A stretch of 64,000 bases of DNA from Pseudomonas syringae (GTDB lineage: Bacteria > Pseudomonadota > Gammaproteobacteria > Pseudomonadales > Pseudomonadaceae): positions 5,476,983-5,540,982 of the forward strand of contig NZ_CP066265.1 in NCBI RefSeq assembly GCF_023278085.1. The letters are read 5' to 3'. Under the pieces are notes generated by a model. That model worked only from the letters and a program-made list of their open reading frames with translations. It was not told the DNA's origin and did not search any database. Shown here piece after piece: positions 56,186 through 64,000 of the stretch. The translations under genes and the position numbers were made by a program. The stretch's first letter is position 1. The number at the start of each line of letters is the position of its first letter.

Positions 56186-56452
56186 GCAGAAAGCCCCCTG
56201 AGGTTTGCCCGTTCAGGCGATGAATTGAAAGATGCAGCGTGTAGCGAGCGAGGACGGGTTGATAGCGCTCTACTAAGCTTTAGTCGGCCTTTGGCCTTGG
56301 CGCCAGCATCGCACAGGGCGGGAGTCATTGAAATAAAAGTGTCATAAATCAGTATTTTGATGTCGCTTACGGGCATCTGCGATGGACATGCCGCAGACAG
56401 TTCATGCGCTGGAGCCAGCTTGCCGCCCGAAGGCTGCAAGTGGATTGCCCGG
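56186..56452. other. 267-bp intergenic region upstream of the Na/Pi gene
   Basis: No gene. It holds a single TGTCATAAATCAG sequence like half a Pho box, but in the orientation away from the Na/Pi gene; no complete box. Confidence 0.35.
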
Positions 56453-57172
56453 TCAATCCATGGTGAATGCGACGTTGGGTTCGAGTTTCATCCCGACGGC
56501 TTTTGCGACCTTCATGCCCTTTTCATATGAAAACGATTTATCCGCAGTGGGCTGGAAAAATTCCACGAAATCCAGACTGCGACGGCTGAATACGAACCCG
56601 CCGATCAGTGGTTGATTGACTGCATAGAGGTGCGGACACAGCGCCATCATCGACGATGCGGGCACGCCGATCAGGTGTTCCTCAAGATCACCGTCCTGCT
56701 GGGCGTCCTGCGGGTAGAACCACAGCGGGGTGCTGATAAACAGGTAGGAGTCCGGCCCCAGACTGGAAAGCAGCGTCCGTACCAGCCATCGTGCAGTGTC
56801 CGCCGTCAGGTGCTCGACAACGTCCAGCAGGCAGATTATCCGGTACTGAGCAAGCCGCTCGGATGACAGCTCCTGAGCCAGACCATGCCAGATGTTGCGG
56901 TAGGTGGCGTTTTCATACAGCTGCGAATTCTGGCAGTTGGCCTCCCAGCCATCGATGCCATCTACCGACCAGTGCGCAGTGTCCGGATTCGATTTGATCA
57001 AGGCCCCCATTGTTCCGGAGCCAAAGCCGATATCCAGAACTTCTACATCAGCGCTGAGATCCTTGAGGATATGGAAAATCATCGCCTTTGGGGACACCGA
57101 ATCACCTTCCACGTGGCCAGATGCAGGTGGGCAACCTTCGATGGGCTGATAGTTTTCAACATACTGCTTCAT
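56453..57172 (-). CDS. Class I SAM-dependent methyltransferase
   Basis: A 239-residue Rossmann-fold methyltransferase. Motif I is DIGFGSGTMGAL near 54, the acidic motif II is VDGIDGWEAN and the motif-IV-like segment is CLLDVVEHL near 117. A FISTPLWFYPQDAQ segment then follows. It resembles methyltransferases found in polysaccharide or lipid modification clusters, but no such genes are adjacent. Function unknown. Flanked on the right by a palindromic repeat. It could be an acquired single gene. Confidence 0.8.
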   Translation of the reverse strand: MKQYVENYQPIEGCPPASGHVEGDSVSPKAMIFHILKDLSADVEVLDIGFGSGTMGALIKSNPDTAHWSVDGIDGWEANCQNSQLYENATYRNIWHGLAQELSSERLAQYRIICLLDVVEHLTADTARWLVRTLLSSLGPDSYLFISTPLWFYPQDAQQDGDLEEHLIGVPASSMMALCPHLYAVNQPLIGGFVFSRRSLDFVEFFQPTADKSFSYEKGMKVAKAVGMKLEPNVAFTMD

Positions 57173-57501
57173 GGTCGAGATCCTTGACGGGGTCGGTAGG
57201 GGATGTGCCGGATATCTTGCTGAAGCATCCGTGTCGGGCTTTGGCGTCAGTGCAAGCAGTGTAGGGGCTTTCGAATGCCAGGCCCCCGATCCTGCGAAAT
57301 GATCAGAAGTGCCTGTTCACAAGACTGTCTATCGGCCGACAGTGGTATTTTCTGAAACAGGCCCGAATTGACCTGGTACCGATGCTCCGCGCTGCATCCA
57401 GGTCCAGACGTGCATTCAAGGCTGGACGCAAAGCGTTCAGAACGGCGTGCCAATGCGGAGCATTGGCACGATATTCGGCTGGTCATAACGGCGTTGGGAA
57501 C
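57173..57501. other. 329-bp gap with palindromic repeat remnant
   Basis: No gene is visible. The left part is the upstream region of the methyltransferase; the right part holds the repeat at 57421-57472. Confidence 0.5.
57421..57472. repeat. Half copy of the GACGC palindrome element
   Basis: GGACGCAAAGCGTTC, then GTGCCAATGCGGAGCATTGGCACGAT. This is the left arm of the repeat unit only, next to the chemoreceptor stop codon. Confidence 0.7.
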
Positions 57502-59478
57502 TCAACGAAACCGGTCAACCTCGTTGCGCAATTCGGTCGCCAGGCCGTTCAGTTCCTGGGCGGTGATTGCGAGGTTGGACATGACCTGGCGTTGTTCGCT
57601 GTTAGCCATGGCGATGCTTTGCAGGTTGCTGCTGAGCATGGTTGCGGTGCTGCTTTGCTCTTGGGTGGCCGTGGTAATGGCTGCGAACTGATGCCCGGCC
57701 GAACGGCTTTGCTCGTCGATCTGCGCCAGTGCAGACGCCACTTTCGAGTTGAGCGACAGGCCTTCCTGCATCAGGGTGTTGCCCTGCTGCATGGTGCTAA
57801 TGGCGTTGCCGGTTTCCTGCTGGATGCTGGCGATCATGCCAGAGATTTCATCGGTGGCTTCGCGGGTACGTGACGCCAGGCTGCGAACTTCATCCGCGAC
57901 GACTGCAAAGCCACGGCCTTGCTCACCGGCACGTGCCGCCTCGATGGCGGCGTTGAGGGCGAGCAGGTTGGTCTGGTCGGCGATTGACGTGATCACGCCG
58001 ACAATACTGCCGATTTCCTGCGAGCGCTGGCCCAGTGTGTCGATGACTTTCGCGGTGCTGCTCAACGACGTCGCGATCTGTTGCAGCGATGAAGACGCTT
58101 CGTCCATCGACGTGCGCCCGATGCGCGTCTGCTGCGCGTTTTCCTGCGCCAGACGCTCGGTATTGCCCATGTTGTCAGCGATGTTCATCGACGTGGCGCT
58201 GAACTCCTCAACGGCACCGGCCATGCTGGTGATCTCGCCGGACTGCTGTTCCATGCCCTCGTAGGCACCGCCGGACAGGCCGGACAACGCATTGGCGCGG
58301 CTGCTGACTTCCTGCGCGGCGGTACGGATGTGCGACACCATGGACGACAGCGCTTCACTCATCTTGTTGAAGCTGCCGGACAGCTGGCCGATTTCGTCGT
58401 TGCTGGTCACATTGAGGCGTACGCTCAGATCGCCAGCGCCCAGTGCATCGGCCTGACGAACCAGTTCGGAGAGCGGACGCAGCTTGCTGCGCAGCAACCA
58501 GATGGCGCTGACCACGGCGATGATCATGGCCAGCAGGCTGCCGATAGCCAGTTGCGTACCCACGTTCCAGGTCACTTCGCTGATTTCACTGCGCGGCATG
58601 CTGGCAATGACTGTCCAGGGGCCACCGGCGAACGGCTGGCCGACGCTGTAATAGTCATCGTTACCTTCATTCCAGAATTGCGCCTTGCCCGGTTTGCTGG
58701 CGAGGTCGGCGACTGCTTTCGCGGCACTTTCCTGGGATTTGACGCCGGCAGGCGGAACCAGCCAGGTGCCTTTGTCGTCCAGCAGAGCCAGCGAACCGGT
58801 AGAGCCGATACGGAAGCTTTTGAGGTTATCGAACTGGGTTTTCTGCGCGTCGGTGTAATCGAATCCTACGAACAGTGCCGCAATGATCTTGCCGCTGCTG
58901 TCACGCACCGGGCTGTACTGGGTCATGTAATAACGATCAAACAGTACTGCTTTCCCGACATAGCTCTGACCCGCCATCAAGCGCTCGTAAGCGGCGCCTT
59001 TGCGGTCCAGTACAGTGCCGATGGCGCGCGTGCCATCCTGCTTGCTCAACGAGGTGCTGATGCGGACAAAGTCATCGCCACTGCGCACGAAAATCGTCGC
59101 CACGCCTGCGGTCATCGAGCGGAATTCATCGACTTCGGTAAAGTCGTTGTTCAGTGCTGTATCACGCAGATACAGGCCCGGCGTCGAAGTGCCGGCTACG
59201 GTTACCGGCTTGTCGGCTTGCAGGGTCAGGCCTTCGGCGAAGCGCTTCTCGAACAGACCGCTCAAGCGCTGGGTACTGTCGCGCAACGTGCTGTGAAACG
59301 TGTTGAGCTGGTCGGCGAGCAGCCTGGCTTCGCTCGACATGTGTTCTTCGCGAATGACCAGGTTGGACGCGTCCAGGGATCTCAAGGCGAACAGCGTACT
59401 GCCACTGATAACGACGGCGAGGATCACTGCCAGAGCAATACCCAGTTGCGAGGCGATTCTAGTACGGGGCTTGGACAT
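57502..59478 (-). CDS. Methyl-accepting chemotaxis protein (Cache sensor)
   Basis: A 658-residue chemoreceptor. It has an N-terminal membrane segment near 10-30 and a long periplasmic Cache-type sensor (about 35-310: [66 protein letters not shown]). A second membrane segment and HAMP domain follow ([35 protein letters not shown]), then a signalling domain with the tip [41 protein letters not shown]. The ligand is unknown. No che genes are adjacent, so it is an orphan receptor. Confidence 0.94.
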   Translation of the reverse strand: MSKPRTRIASQLGIALAVILAVVISGSTLFALRSLDASNLVIREEHMSSEARLLADQLNTFHSTLRDSTQRLSGLFEKRFAEGLTLQADKPVTVAGTSTPGLYLRDTALNNDFTEVDEFRSMTAGVATIFVRSGDDFVRISTSLSKQDGTRAIGTVLDRKGAAYERLMAGQSYVGKAVLFDRYYMTQYSPVRDSSGKIIAALFVGFDYTDAQKTQFDNLKSFRIGSTGSLALLDDKGTWLVPPAGVKSQESAAKAVADLASKPGKAQFWNEGNDDYYSVGQPFAGGPWTVIASMPRSEISEVTWNVGTQLAIGSLLAMIIAVVSAIWLLRSKLRPLSELVRQADALGAGDLSVRLNVTSNDEIGQLSGSFNKMSEALSSMVSHIRTAAQEVSSRANALSGLSGGAYEGMEQQSGEITSMAGAVEEFSATSMNIADNMGNTERLAQENAQQTRIGRTSMDEASSSLQQIATSLSSTAKVIDTLGQRSQEIGSIVGVITSIADQTNLLALNAAIEAARAGEQGRGFAVVADEVRSLASRTREATDEISGMIASIQQETGNAISTMQQGNTLMQEGLSLNSKVASALAQIDEQSRSAGHQFAAITTATQEQSSTATMLSSNLQSIAMANSEQRQVMSNLAITAQELNGLATELRNEVDRFR

Positions 59479-59658
59479 AGAGACTCCACGCCAAATGACT
59501 GGAGTCGCCTGATCCGTGGCTTACCATTCAGCGAATATTTAGTTGGGGTTCTTCCGCCTGACAAGGCGACGTTAAGCATTGCTTCGGCCATCAACTTCGT
59601 TACTTGAGCGCGTGGCGCGACATTTATGAATGATGGCAGTTCAATACTAAACTAAATA
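59479..59658. other. 180-bp AT-richer gap between chemoreceptor and LysR genes
   Basis: The chemoreceptor start and LysR stop face this interval. The stretch around 59630-59670 is AT-rich (AAACTAAATATTAATGAA). It holds the chemoreceptor promoter region; nothing else is recognisable. Confidence 0.4.
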
Positions 59659-60579
59659 TTAATGAAGTACTTCAACTAGTGGCAACTCCATAGCCTTCAC
59701 TTCTCCCAGAAGAAAATCACTGAGGCGTCTTAACCGCTCTGCGCCGGGCCTTGTGCGCGGCCAGACCAGATAATAATTTTCTCCGCTGAACACTGCCGTA
59801 CGCCACGGCAGGCTCAAGCGCGCCTGCGCCACATCTTCGGCGACCATCAGCAAGTCGCCCATCGAGACCCCGTAACCGCGTGCTGCCGCAATCATCCCCA
59901 GCTCCAGCGTGTCGAATACCTGCCCGCCTTTCAGCGAGACCTTGTCGCCCAGACCCATGCGGTTCAGCCAGGTGCGCCAGTCGCGGCGGTCCGGTGTCGG
60001 GTGCAGCAGTTCTGCCCTCGCCAGTCGCTCGACATTCCACGGCGGATCCTGCAACAAGGTGGGCGACCCGACCGGTATCAGTAACTCCGGGAACAGCAGA
60101 GTGGCCTCCCAGTCCGCCGGAAAATGCCCTTGGCTGAGCAGAATCGCGCAGTCAAAAGGCTCCTGGGTAAAGTCCACGGCGTCGATGTCCATCCAGGCGC
60201 TGGTCAACTGCACTTCATTGCCGGGTTGCAGATGACGAAAACGGCTGAGCCGCGCCAGCAACCAGCGCATGGTCAGGGTCGAAGGCGCCTTCATGCGCAG
60301 GATGCCTTCCTCGGTCTGCAAGATGCTGCAGGCCCGCTCCAGCGCCAGAAAGCCATCGCGCACGCCGGGTAACAGGGAGCGTGCCGATTCGGTCAGTTGC
60401 AGGTTGCGCCCGTTACGCTGAAACAAACGGCAGGCAAAGTACTCCTCCAGCGTACGGATATGCCGACTGACCGCACTTTGGGTGATCGACAGCTCTTCTG
60501 CTGCACGCGTGAACGAGGTATGCCGTGCAGCGGCTTCAAATGCTCTTAGTGCATAAAGTGGCGGGAGATTGCGAGGCAT
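59659..60579 (-). CDS. LysR-family regulator (GcvA-like)
   Basis: A 306-residue LysR-type regulator. The helix-turn-helix NLPPLYALRAFEAAARHTSFTRAAEELSITQSAVSRHIRTLEEYF and an effector domain match the GcvA/TrpI-like branch. The target is unknown. It is divergent from the MATE gene (157-bp gap), which suggests but does not prove control of that transporter. Confidence 0.9.
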   Translation of the reverse strand: MPRNLPPLYALRAFEAAARHTSFTRAAEELSITQSAVSRHIRTLEEYFACRLFQRNGRNLQLTESARSLLPGVRDGFLALERACSILQTEEGILRMKAPSTLTMRWLLARLSRFRHLQPGNEVQLTSAWMDIDAVDFTQEPFDCAILLSQGHFPADWEATLLFPELLIPVGSPTLLQDPPWNVERLARAELLHPTPDRRDWRTWLNRMGLGDKVSLKGGQVFDTLELGMIAAARGYGVSMGDLLMVAEDVAQARLSLPWRTAVFSGENYYLVWPRTRPGAERLRRLSDFLLGEVKAMELPLVEVLH

Positions 60580-60736
60580 GCGGCGCGTCCTGCTGGCGAT
60601 GAACCTTTACTTTACTGCAAATCTATTCAGATGAGTTTTAGTCATGCTAAGCATCAGGTTTATCGTTTTGTGCTACGGCGTTTAAGTGCCCAGAATACGC
60701 TGCTTAACAGTCCCTTCGCCGTAGAGCACCGCCACC

Positions 60737-62119
60737 ATGCAGCAGCCCGCCTTCAAAGAACTCTGGATTATCCTGCGCCTGGCCGGGCCGCTGATCGCGT
60801 CACAGATGGCGCACATGCTCATGGTCTTCACCGACACGGTCATGATGGGCAAAATCGGCCCGGAAGCGCTGGCGGGCGGCGGGCTGGGTGCCGCGACCTA
60901 CAGCTTCATCTCGTTTTTCTGCGTCGGTGTGATGGCGGCGGTCGGTACGCTGGTTTCGATCCGCCACGGCGCGGGTGATACAGAAGGTGCGACGCGCCTG
61001 ACTCAGGCCGGGTTGTGGCTGGCGTGGGGCATGGCACTGGTCGCCGCCTTGTTGTTGTGGAACCTGGAGCCGGTGCTGTTGCAGTTCGGTCAGGCCGAAG
61101 CCAACGTGCACATGGCTGCGCAATTTCTGATCACGTTGCCCCTCGCCCTGCCCGGTCTGCTCAGCTTCATGGCGTTGCGCGGCTTCACCAGTGCGCTGGG
61201 CCGCGCGGGGCCGGTCATGACCATCAGCGTGGCCGGCGCCGTTGCCAACTTCGCGCTCAATTACGCGATGATTCATCAATGGCTCGGCCTGCCGAACCTC
61301 GGGCTGATGGGCATCGGTCTGGTCACTGCCGTCGTGACCAACTGCATGGCACTGGCGCTGGCGTTGCACATCAAGCGCCATCCGGCCTACGCGGCGTATC
61401 CGATCAGCAAGGGGTTGTCGAAACTGTCGCGCAGTCACTTGAAAGAACTGTGGCGTCTGGGCTTGCCGATTGGCGGGACCTACGCGGTGGAGGTCGGGCT
61501 GTTTACCTTCGCGGCGTTCTGCATGGGGGCGATGGGCAGTACGCAGATGGCGGCGCACCAGATCGCCCTGCAAACGGTGTCCATGGCGTTCATGATTCCG
61601 GTGGGCATTTCCTATGCGGTGACCATGCGTATCGGTCAGCACTATGGCGCTGGCAACATGCTCATGGCGCGCACCGCCGGGCGTGTGGGGATCGGTTTTG
61701 GCGGCAGCGTGATGCTGATGTTCGGGATTCTGTTCTGGCTGGCCCCGCATTGGGTCATTGGTCTGTTTCTGGACATCAACGACCCGGCATTTGCCGAGAT
61801 TGTCGTGCTGGCCGCGAAGTTGCTGGCCATTGCCGCCTGGTTCGAGTTCTTCGACGGTACCCAGACCATCGCCATGGGCGCGATTCGCGGGCTCAAGGAT
61901 GCTCGCACCACGTTCCTGATCGGCCTGGGCTGTTATTGGCTGATCGCTGCGCCTGCCGCGTGGCTGCTCGGGTTTTATGCCGACGCTGGCGCACCGGGCG
62001 TATGGTGGGGCCTGGCGTTGGGCCTGCTCTGCTCGGCGCTGGCGCTGACCTACGCATTCGAATGGAAGACGGCGCGCCTGCTGCGTCGGGAGGCCGCAGG
62101 CGTGGCGGTGCCGGTTTAG
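60737..62119 (+). CDS. norM: MATE family multidrug efflux transporter (NorM-like)
   Basis: A 460-residue inner-membrane protein with about 12 hydrophobic segments, starting MQQPAFKELWIILRLAGPLIASQMAHMLMVFTDTVMMGKIG. It resembles NorM/PmpM, which exports cationic drugs by Na+ or H+ antiport. A conserved acidic residue appears in the second half (GTYAVEVGLFTFAAFCMG). Its stop lies inside a hairpin (62108-62127). Divergent from the LysR gene at 59659. Confidence 0.93.
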   Translation: MQQPAFKELWIILRLAGPLIASQMAHMLMVFTDTVMMGKIGPEALAGGGLGAATYSFISFFCVGVMAAVGTLVSIRHGAGDTEGATRLTQAGLWLAWGMALVAALLLWNLEPVLLQFGQAEANVHMAAQFLITLPLALPGLLSFMALRGFTSALGRAGPVMTISVAGAVANFALNYAMIHQWLGLPNLGLMGIGLVTAVVTNCMALALALHIKRHPAYAAYPISKGLSKLSRSHLKELWRLGLPIGGTYAVEVGLFTFAAFCMGAMGSTQMAAHQIALQTVSMAFMIPVGISYAVTMRIGQHYGAGNMLMARTAGRVGIGFGGSVMLMFGILFWLAPHWVIGLFLDINDPAFAEIVVLAAKLLAIAAWFEFFDGTQTIAMGAIRGLKDARTTFLIGLGCYWLIAAPAAWLLGFYADAGAPGVWWGLALGLLCSALALTYAFEWKTARLLRREAAGVAVPV

Positions 62120-62127
62120 GCCGGCAC
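62108..62127. terminator. Hairpin spanning the norM stop codon
   Basis: Stem GTGCCGG (62108-62114) / CCGGCAC (62121-62127), loop TTTAGG, between two convergent genes 12 bp apart. Probably the shared terminator; no U run. Confidence 0.5.
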
Positions 62128-62131
62128 GTCG

Positions 62132-63796
62132 TTATCCTGAAGTCGACACGTCCGGGTATCCGGCTTCCGAACGCAGATACGTCACCAACGCCGTCATCGG
62201 CAGCGGTCTGCTGATCAGATAGCCCTGCACCTGATCGCAGCCGAAGCTGCGCAGCAAGGCCAGTTGCCCGGCCGTTTCAACGCCTTCGGCCACCACTTCC
62301 AGATTCAGGTTGTGCGCCAGATTGATCATGGCGTGGACCAGCTTGCGGTTCTCTTCGCGTGACTCCATCTGCCCGACAAAGCCCATGTCGACCTTGAGCA
62401 GCGCGATGGGCAGGCTGTTGAGGTGCATGAATGACGAATAGCCGGTGCCGAAGTCATCCAGCGAAAACCGCACGCCCAGCCGTCCCAGCGCCTCCATGGT
62501 CTGCCTGACCTGATCAGTGCGGCGCATGACGGCGGTTTCGGTCAATTCGAATTCCAGCCAGCGTGCATCGACGTCGTGCTCTTCGATCAGGCGACTGAGC
62601 GTCGGTAATAACTGGCTGTCCTGGAACTGCCGGAACGACAGGTTGATCGCCATGTGCAGCGGCGCAAATCCCTGGTCGCGCAGGACCTGCATGTCGCGCA
62701 AGGCCCGGAAGATGACCCAGTAGCCCAGCGGCACGATCAAGCCGCTTTGCTCGGCCAGCGGCACAAATTCGCTGGGTGGCAACAGCCCGCGCTCGTGATG
62801 ACGCCAGCGCACCAGGGCTTCCAGACCCACGATGCGGCCGCTTTGCAGGCACAGTCGTGGCTGGTAATGCAGCTCCATCTCGTCCCGGCGCAAGGCGCGC
62901 CGTAGCTCGCCTTCAAGGTCGGCGAGGCTGCGCGCGTTGCGGCTGATGCGCTCGTCAAACAGGTGGAACGTGCAGCCCTGGGTACTCTTGGCCTGACGCA
63001 TGGCGATATGCGCGTGCCACATCAGCGGGTCGACCTCGGGTTCGGTCTGCGAATGGGCGATCCCCAGGCTACAGCCGAGCAACAGGCTTTCACCGTCGAC
63101 CCAGTAAGGCTCGGACAGCACGTCGGTGATCCGTTCGGCCAGTTGCATGGCGCGCGCTGGCGTTTTCCGTGTGTCGATCAGCAGCGCGAATTCGTCGCCA
63201 CCCAGGCGGGCGATCTGGTCGCCGGCGTCGAGCTGGTTTTTCAGACGCGCCACGACCTGCATGATCAGCCGGTCACCGGCCTGGTGGCCCAGCGAATCAT
63301 TGGCGCGTCGAAAGTTGTCGAGGTCCAGATGGCCCAGCGCCAGTCTGCCGCCTTCGGCCAGGCGAGAGGCCAGCAGCACCTGAAAACCCTGGCGGTTGGC
63401 GATACCGGTCAACGGGTCCTGGCCGGCCAGGCGGCGCAGGCTGTCTTCCAGCCGGCCGCGTTCATGAACATAACGCAGGCATCTGCGCAGGGCATCACCG
63501 GTCAGCGCGTCGCGCACCAGCCAGTCACTGACGCCACTCGGTCTGACCAGCGGCTCCTCGTCGAGCAGTACCACTGTGGGTAAAAGACAGCTGCCGGTCC
63601 TGGGTTGCAGCTCGGGTGTGGTCAACAGCACGGTATTGCGTTCATGGGCATAACGCGCACTGAACGCATCCCAACTGACACCTGGCACAAGCGTTACGTT
63701 GCTGCCTGGCGTTGTAATGCAGTCGCTCAAGAGCGCCTGCCAGAGCGGCTCGTGCGTCAACAATAACAATTGCAAGGGTTCGACAGGTGTAGGCAA
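62132..63796 (-). CDS. GGDEF-EAL domain protein with degenerate receiver-like N-terminus
   Basis: A 554-residue cytoplasmic protein. Residues 1-110 have a receiver-like alternation (QLLLLTHEPLWQALLSD, LPTVVLLDEEP) but without a clear phosphoacceptor pocket. The GGDEF domain has an intact RLGGDEFALLID motif, and the EAL domain has VGLEALVRWRH and later DDFGTGYSS, so both diguanylate cyclase and phosphodiesterase sites look intact. It should make or break cyclic-di-GMP. The start is TTG at 63796 (MPTPVEPLQ) with AGGAA 6 nt upstream. Confidence 0.92.
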   Translation of the reverse strand: MPTPVEPLQLLLLTHEPLWQALLSDCITTPGSNVTLVPGVSWDAFSARYAHERNTVLLTTPELQPRTGSCLLPTVVLLDEEPLVRPSGVSDWLVRDALTGDALRRCLRYVHERGRLEDSLRRLAGQDPLTGIANRQGFQVLLASRLAEGGRLALGHLDLDNFRRANDSLGHQAGDRLIMQVVARLKNQLDAGDQIARLGGDEFALLIDTRKTPARAMQLAERITDVLSEPYWVDGESLLLGCSLGIAHSQTEPEVDPLMWHAHIAMRQAKSTQGCTFHLFDERISRNARSLADLEGELRRALRRDEMELHYQPRLCLQSGRIVGLEALVRWRHHERGLLPPSEFVPLAEQSGLIVPLGYWVIFRALRDMQVLRDQGFAPLHMAINLSFRQFQDSQLLPTLSRLIEEHDVDARWLEFELTETAVMRRTDQVRQTMEALGRLGVRFSLDDFGTGYSSFMHLNSLPIALLKVDMGFVGQMESREENRKLVHAMINLAHNLNLEVVAEGVETAGQLALLRSFGCDQVQGYLISRPLPMTALVTYLRSEAGYPDVSTSG

Positions 63797-64000
63797 TCTA
63801 ACTTCCTAAGTACAAAGGAAAAATCGGTGGCCGCACTCTTCATGGAGCGTGACAGATACACGTATCGTCGCGTCGCGGCGCAAATGTAACAAAACCAGAA
63901 AAATTAGATAGCAGTCACTGCCGGTGACGATGATCGCTGCACAAACCCGTGGGCCTGTTAAAATGCCCGACCTTTTTCGCAGACGACCCTTCTTACCGCC
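63797..64000. promoter_or_regulatory. Upstream region of a gene beyond the window end
   Basis: No gene is complete here. A -10-like TAAAAT lies at 63959-63964 with a weak -35 (CTGCAC) 16 bp before it, pointing to a plus-strand gene to the right. The left part holds the promoter region of the GGDEF-EAL gene. Confidence 0.4.

Noticed and set aside
56320..56370. Pho-box-like sequence upstream of the Na/Pi cotransporter
   Set aside because: Only one good half site (TGTCAT), and it points away from the gene; the second half matches poorly.

Overview
The window is about 64 kb of a high-GC gammaproteobacterial chromosome. Gene content and local gene order (fmt-def-lysM-dprA-tsaC-qor-hemF-aroE, trpI/trpBA, algP-algQ-dsbB-hemYXDC-algR-algZ-argH) are those of Pseudomonas. 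The betC-choX unit, a CigR/RcnB-like gene and many dispersed GACGC..GCGTC palindromes point to the P. syringae complex; that species-level placement is inference. Almost all genes are housekeeping; no tRNA, rRNA, insertion sequence, prophage or CRISPR array is visible.

Layout. 1-7.2 kb: translation start and N-terminal processing (fmt, def), LysM protein, dprA, tsaC, qor, hemF-aroE. 7.3-13.8 kb: SulP transporter, a tandem palindromic repeat block, choline-sulfate use (betC-choX with a divergent LysR gene) and an alpha/beta hydrolase. 13.9-17.7 kb: CigR-like protein, trpBA and trpI. 17.7-21.3 kb: small stress or envelope genes (DUF883, dodecin, two DUF1161 paralogues, a luciferase-like monooxygenase, OsmC, a lipoprotein). 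21.35-25.3 kb: an accessory segment with two different Abi-family HEPN genes flanking an OPT transporter. 25.4-29.9 kb: lipoprotein peptidase, gamma carbonic anhydrase, prlC-yheV. 30-36.8 kb: cytochrome c-FTR1 iron permease, a COG3014-YcfL-LpoB-LpoB-like lipoprotein operon, LysE, a small MscS channel. 36.8-50.3 kb: yheS, TIGR02444 protein, algP, an FKBP, algQ, dsbB, hemC-hemD-hemX-hemY, algZ-algR, argH. 50.5-63.8 kb: fused spore-maturation-type (nucleoside recognition) membrane protein, DUF5924 protein, M16 peptidase, Na/Pi cotransporter, methyltransferase, chemoreceptor, LysR/MATE pair and a GGDEF-EAL protein.

The most interesting part is the 21.35-25.3 kb segment. The AbiF-type gene (24239-25156, minus) is preceded on the same strand by a promoter-like sequence and a compact structured RNA ending in a hairpin plus U6, the arrangement known for abiF RNAs and RNA-antitoxin/HEPN-toxin pairs. 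The second, smaller Abi/HEPN gene (21355-22032, minus) faces a near-consensus sigma70 promoter on the opposite strand that would make a roughly 90-nt RNA ending in a perfect terminator, antisense to the Abi leader. Both genes use TTG starts 8 nt from their ribosome binding site. This looks like two RNA-controlled HEPN toxin/defence modules side by side, the second of a layout I do not recognise as described.

A second structural theme is a family of short GC-rich palindromes (GACGC-N3-GCGTC and CCACGC-N3-GCRTGG types), present as three tandem units at 8.85-9.28 kb and as single or degenerate copies at five other gene ends.
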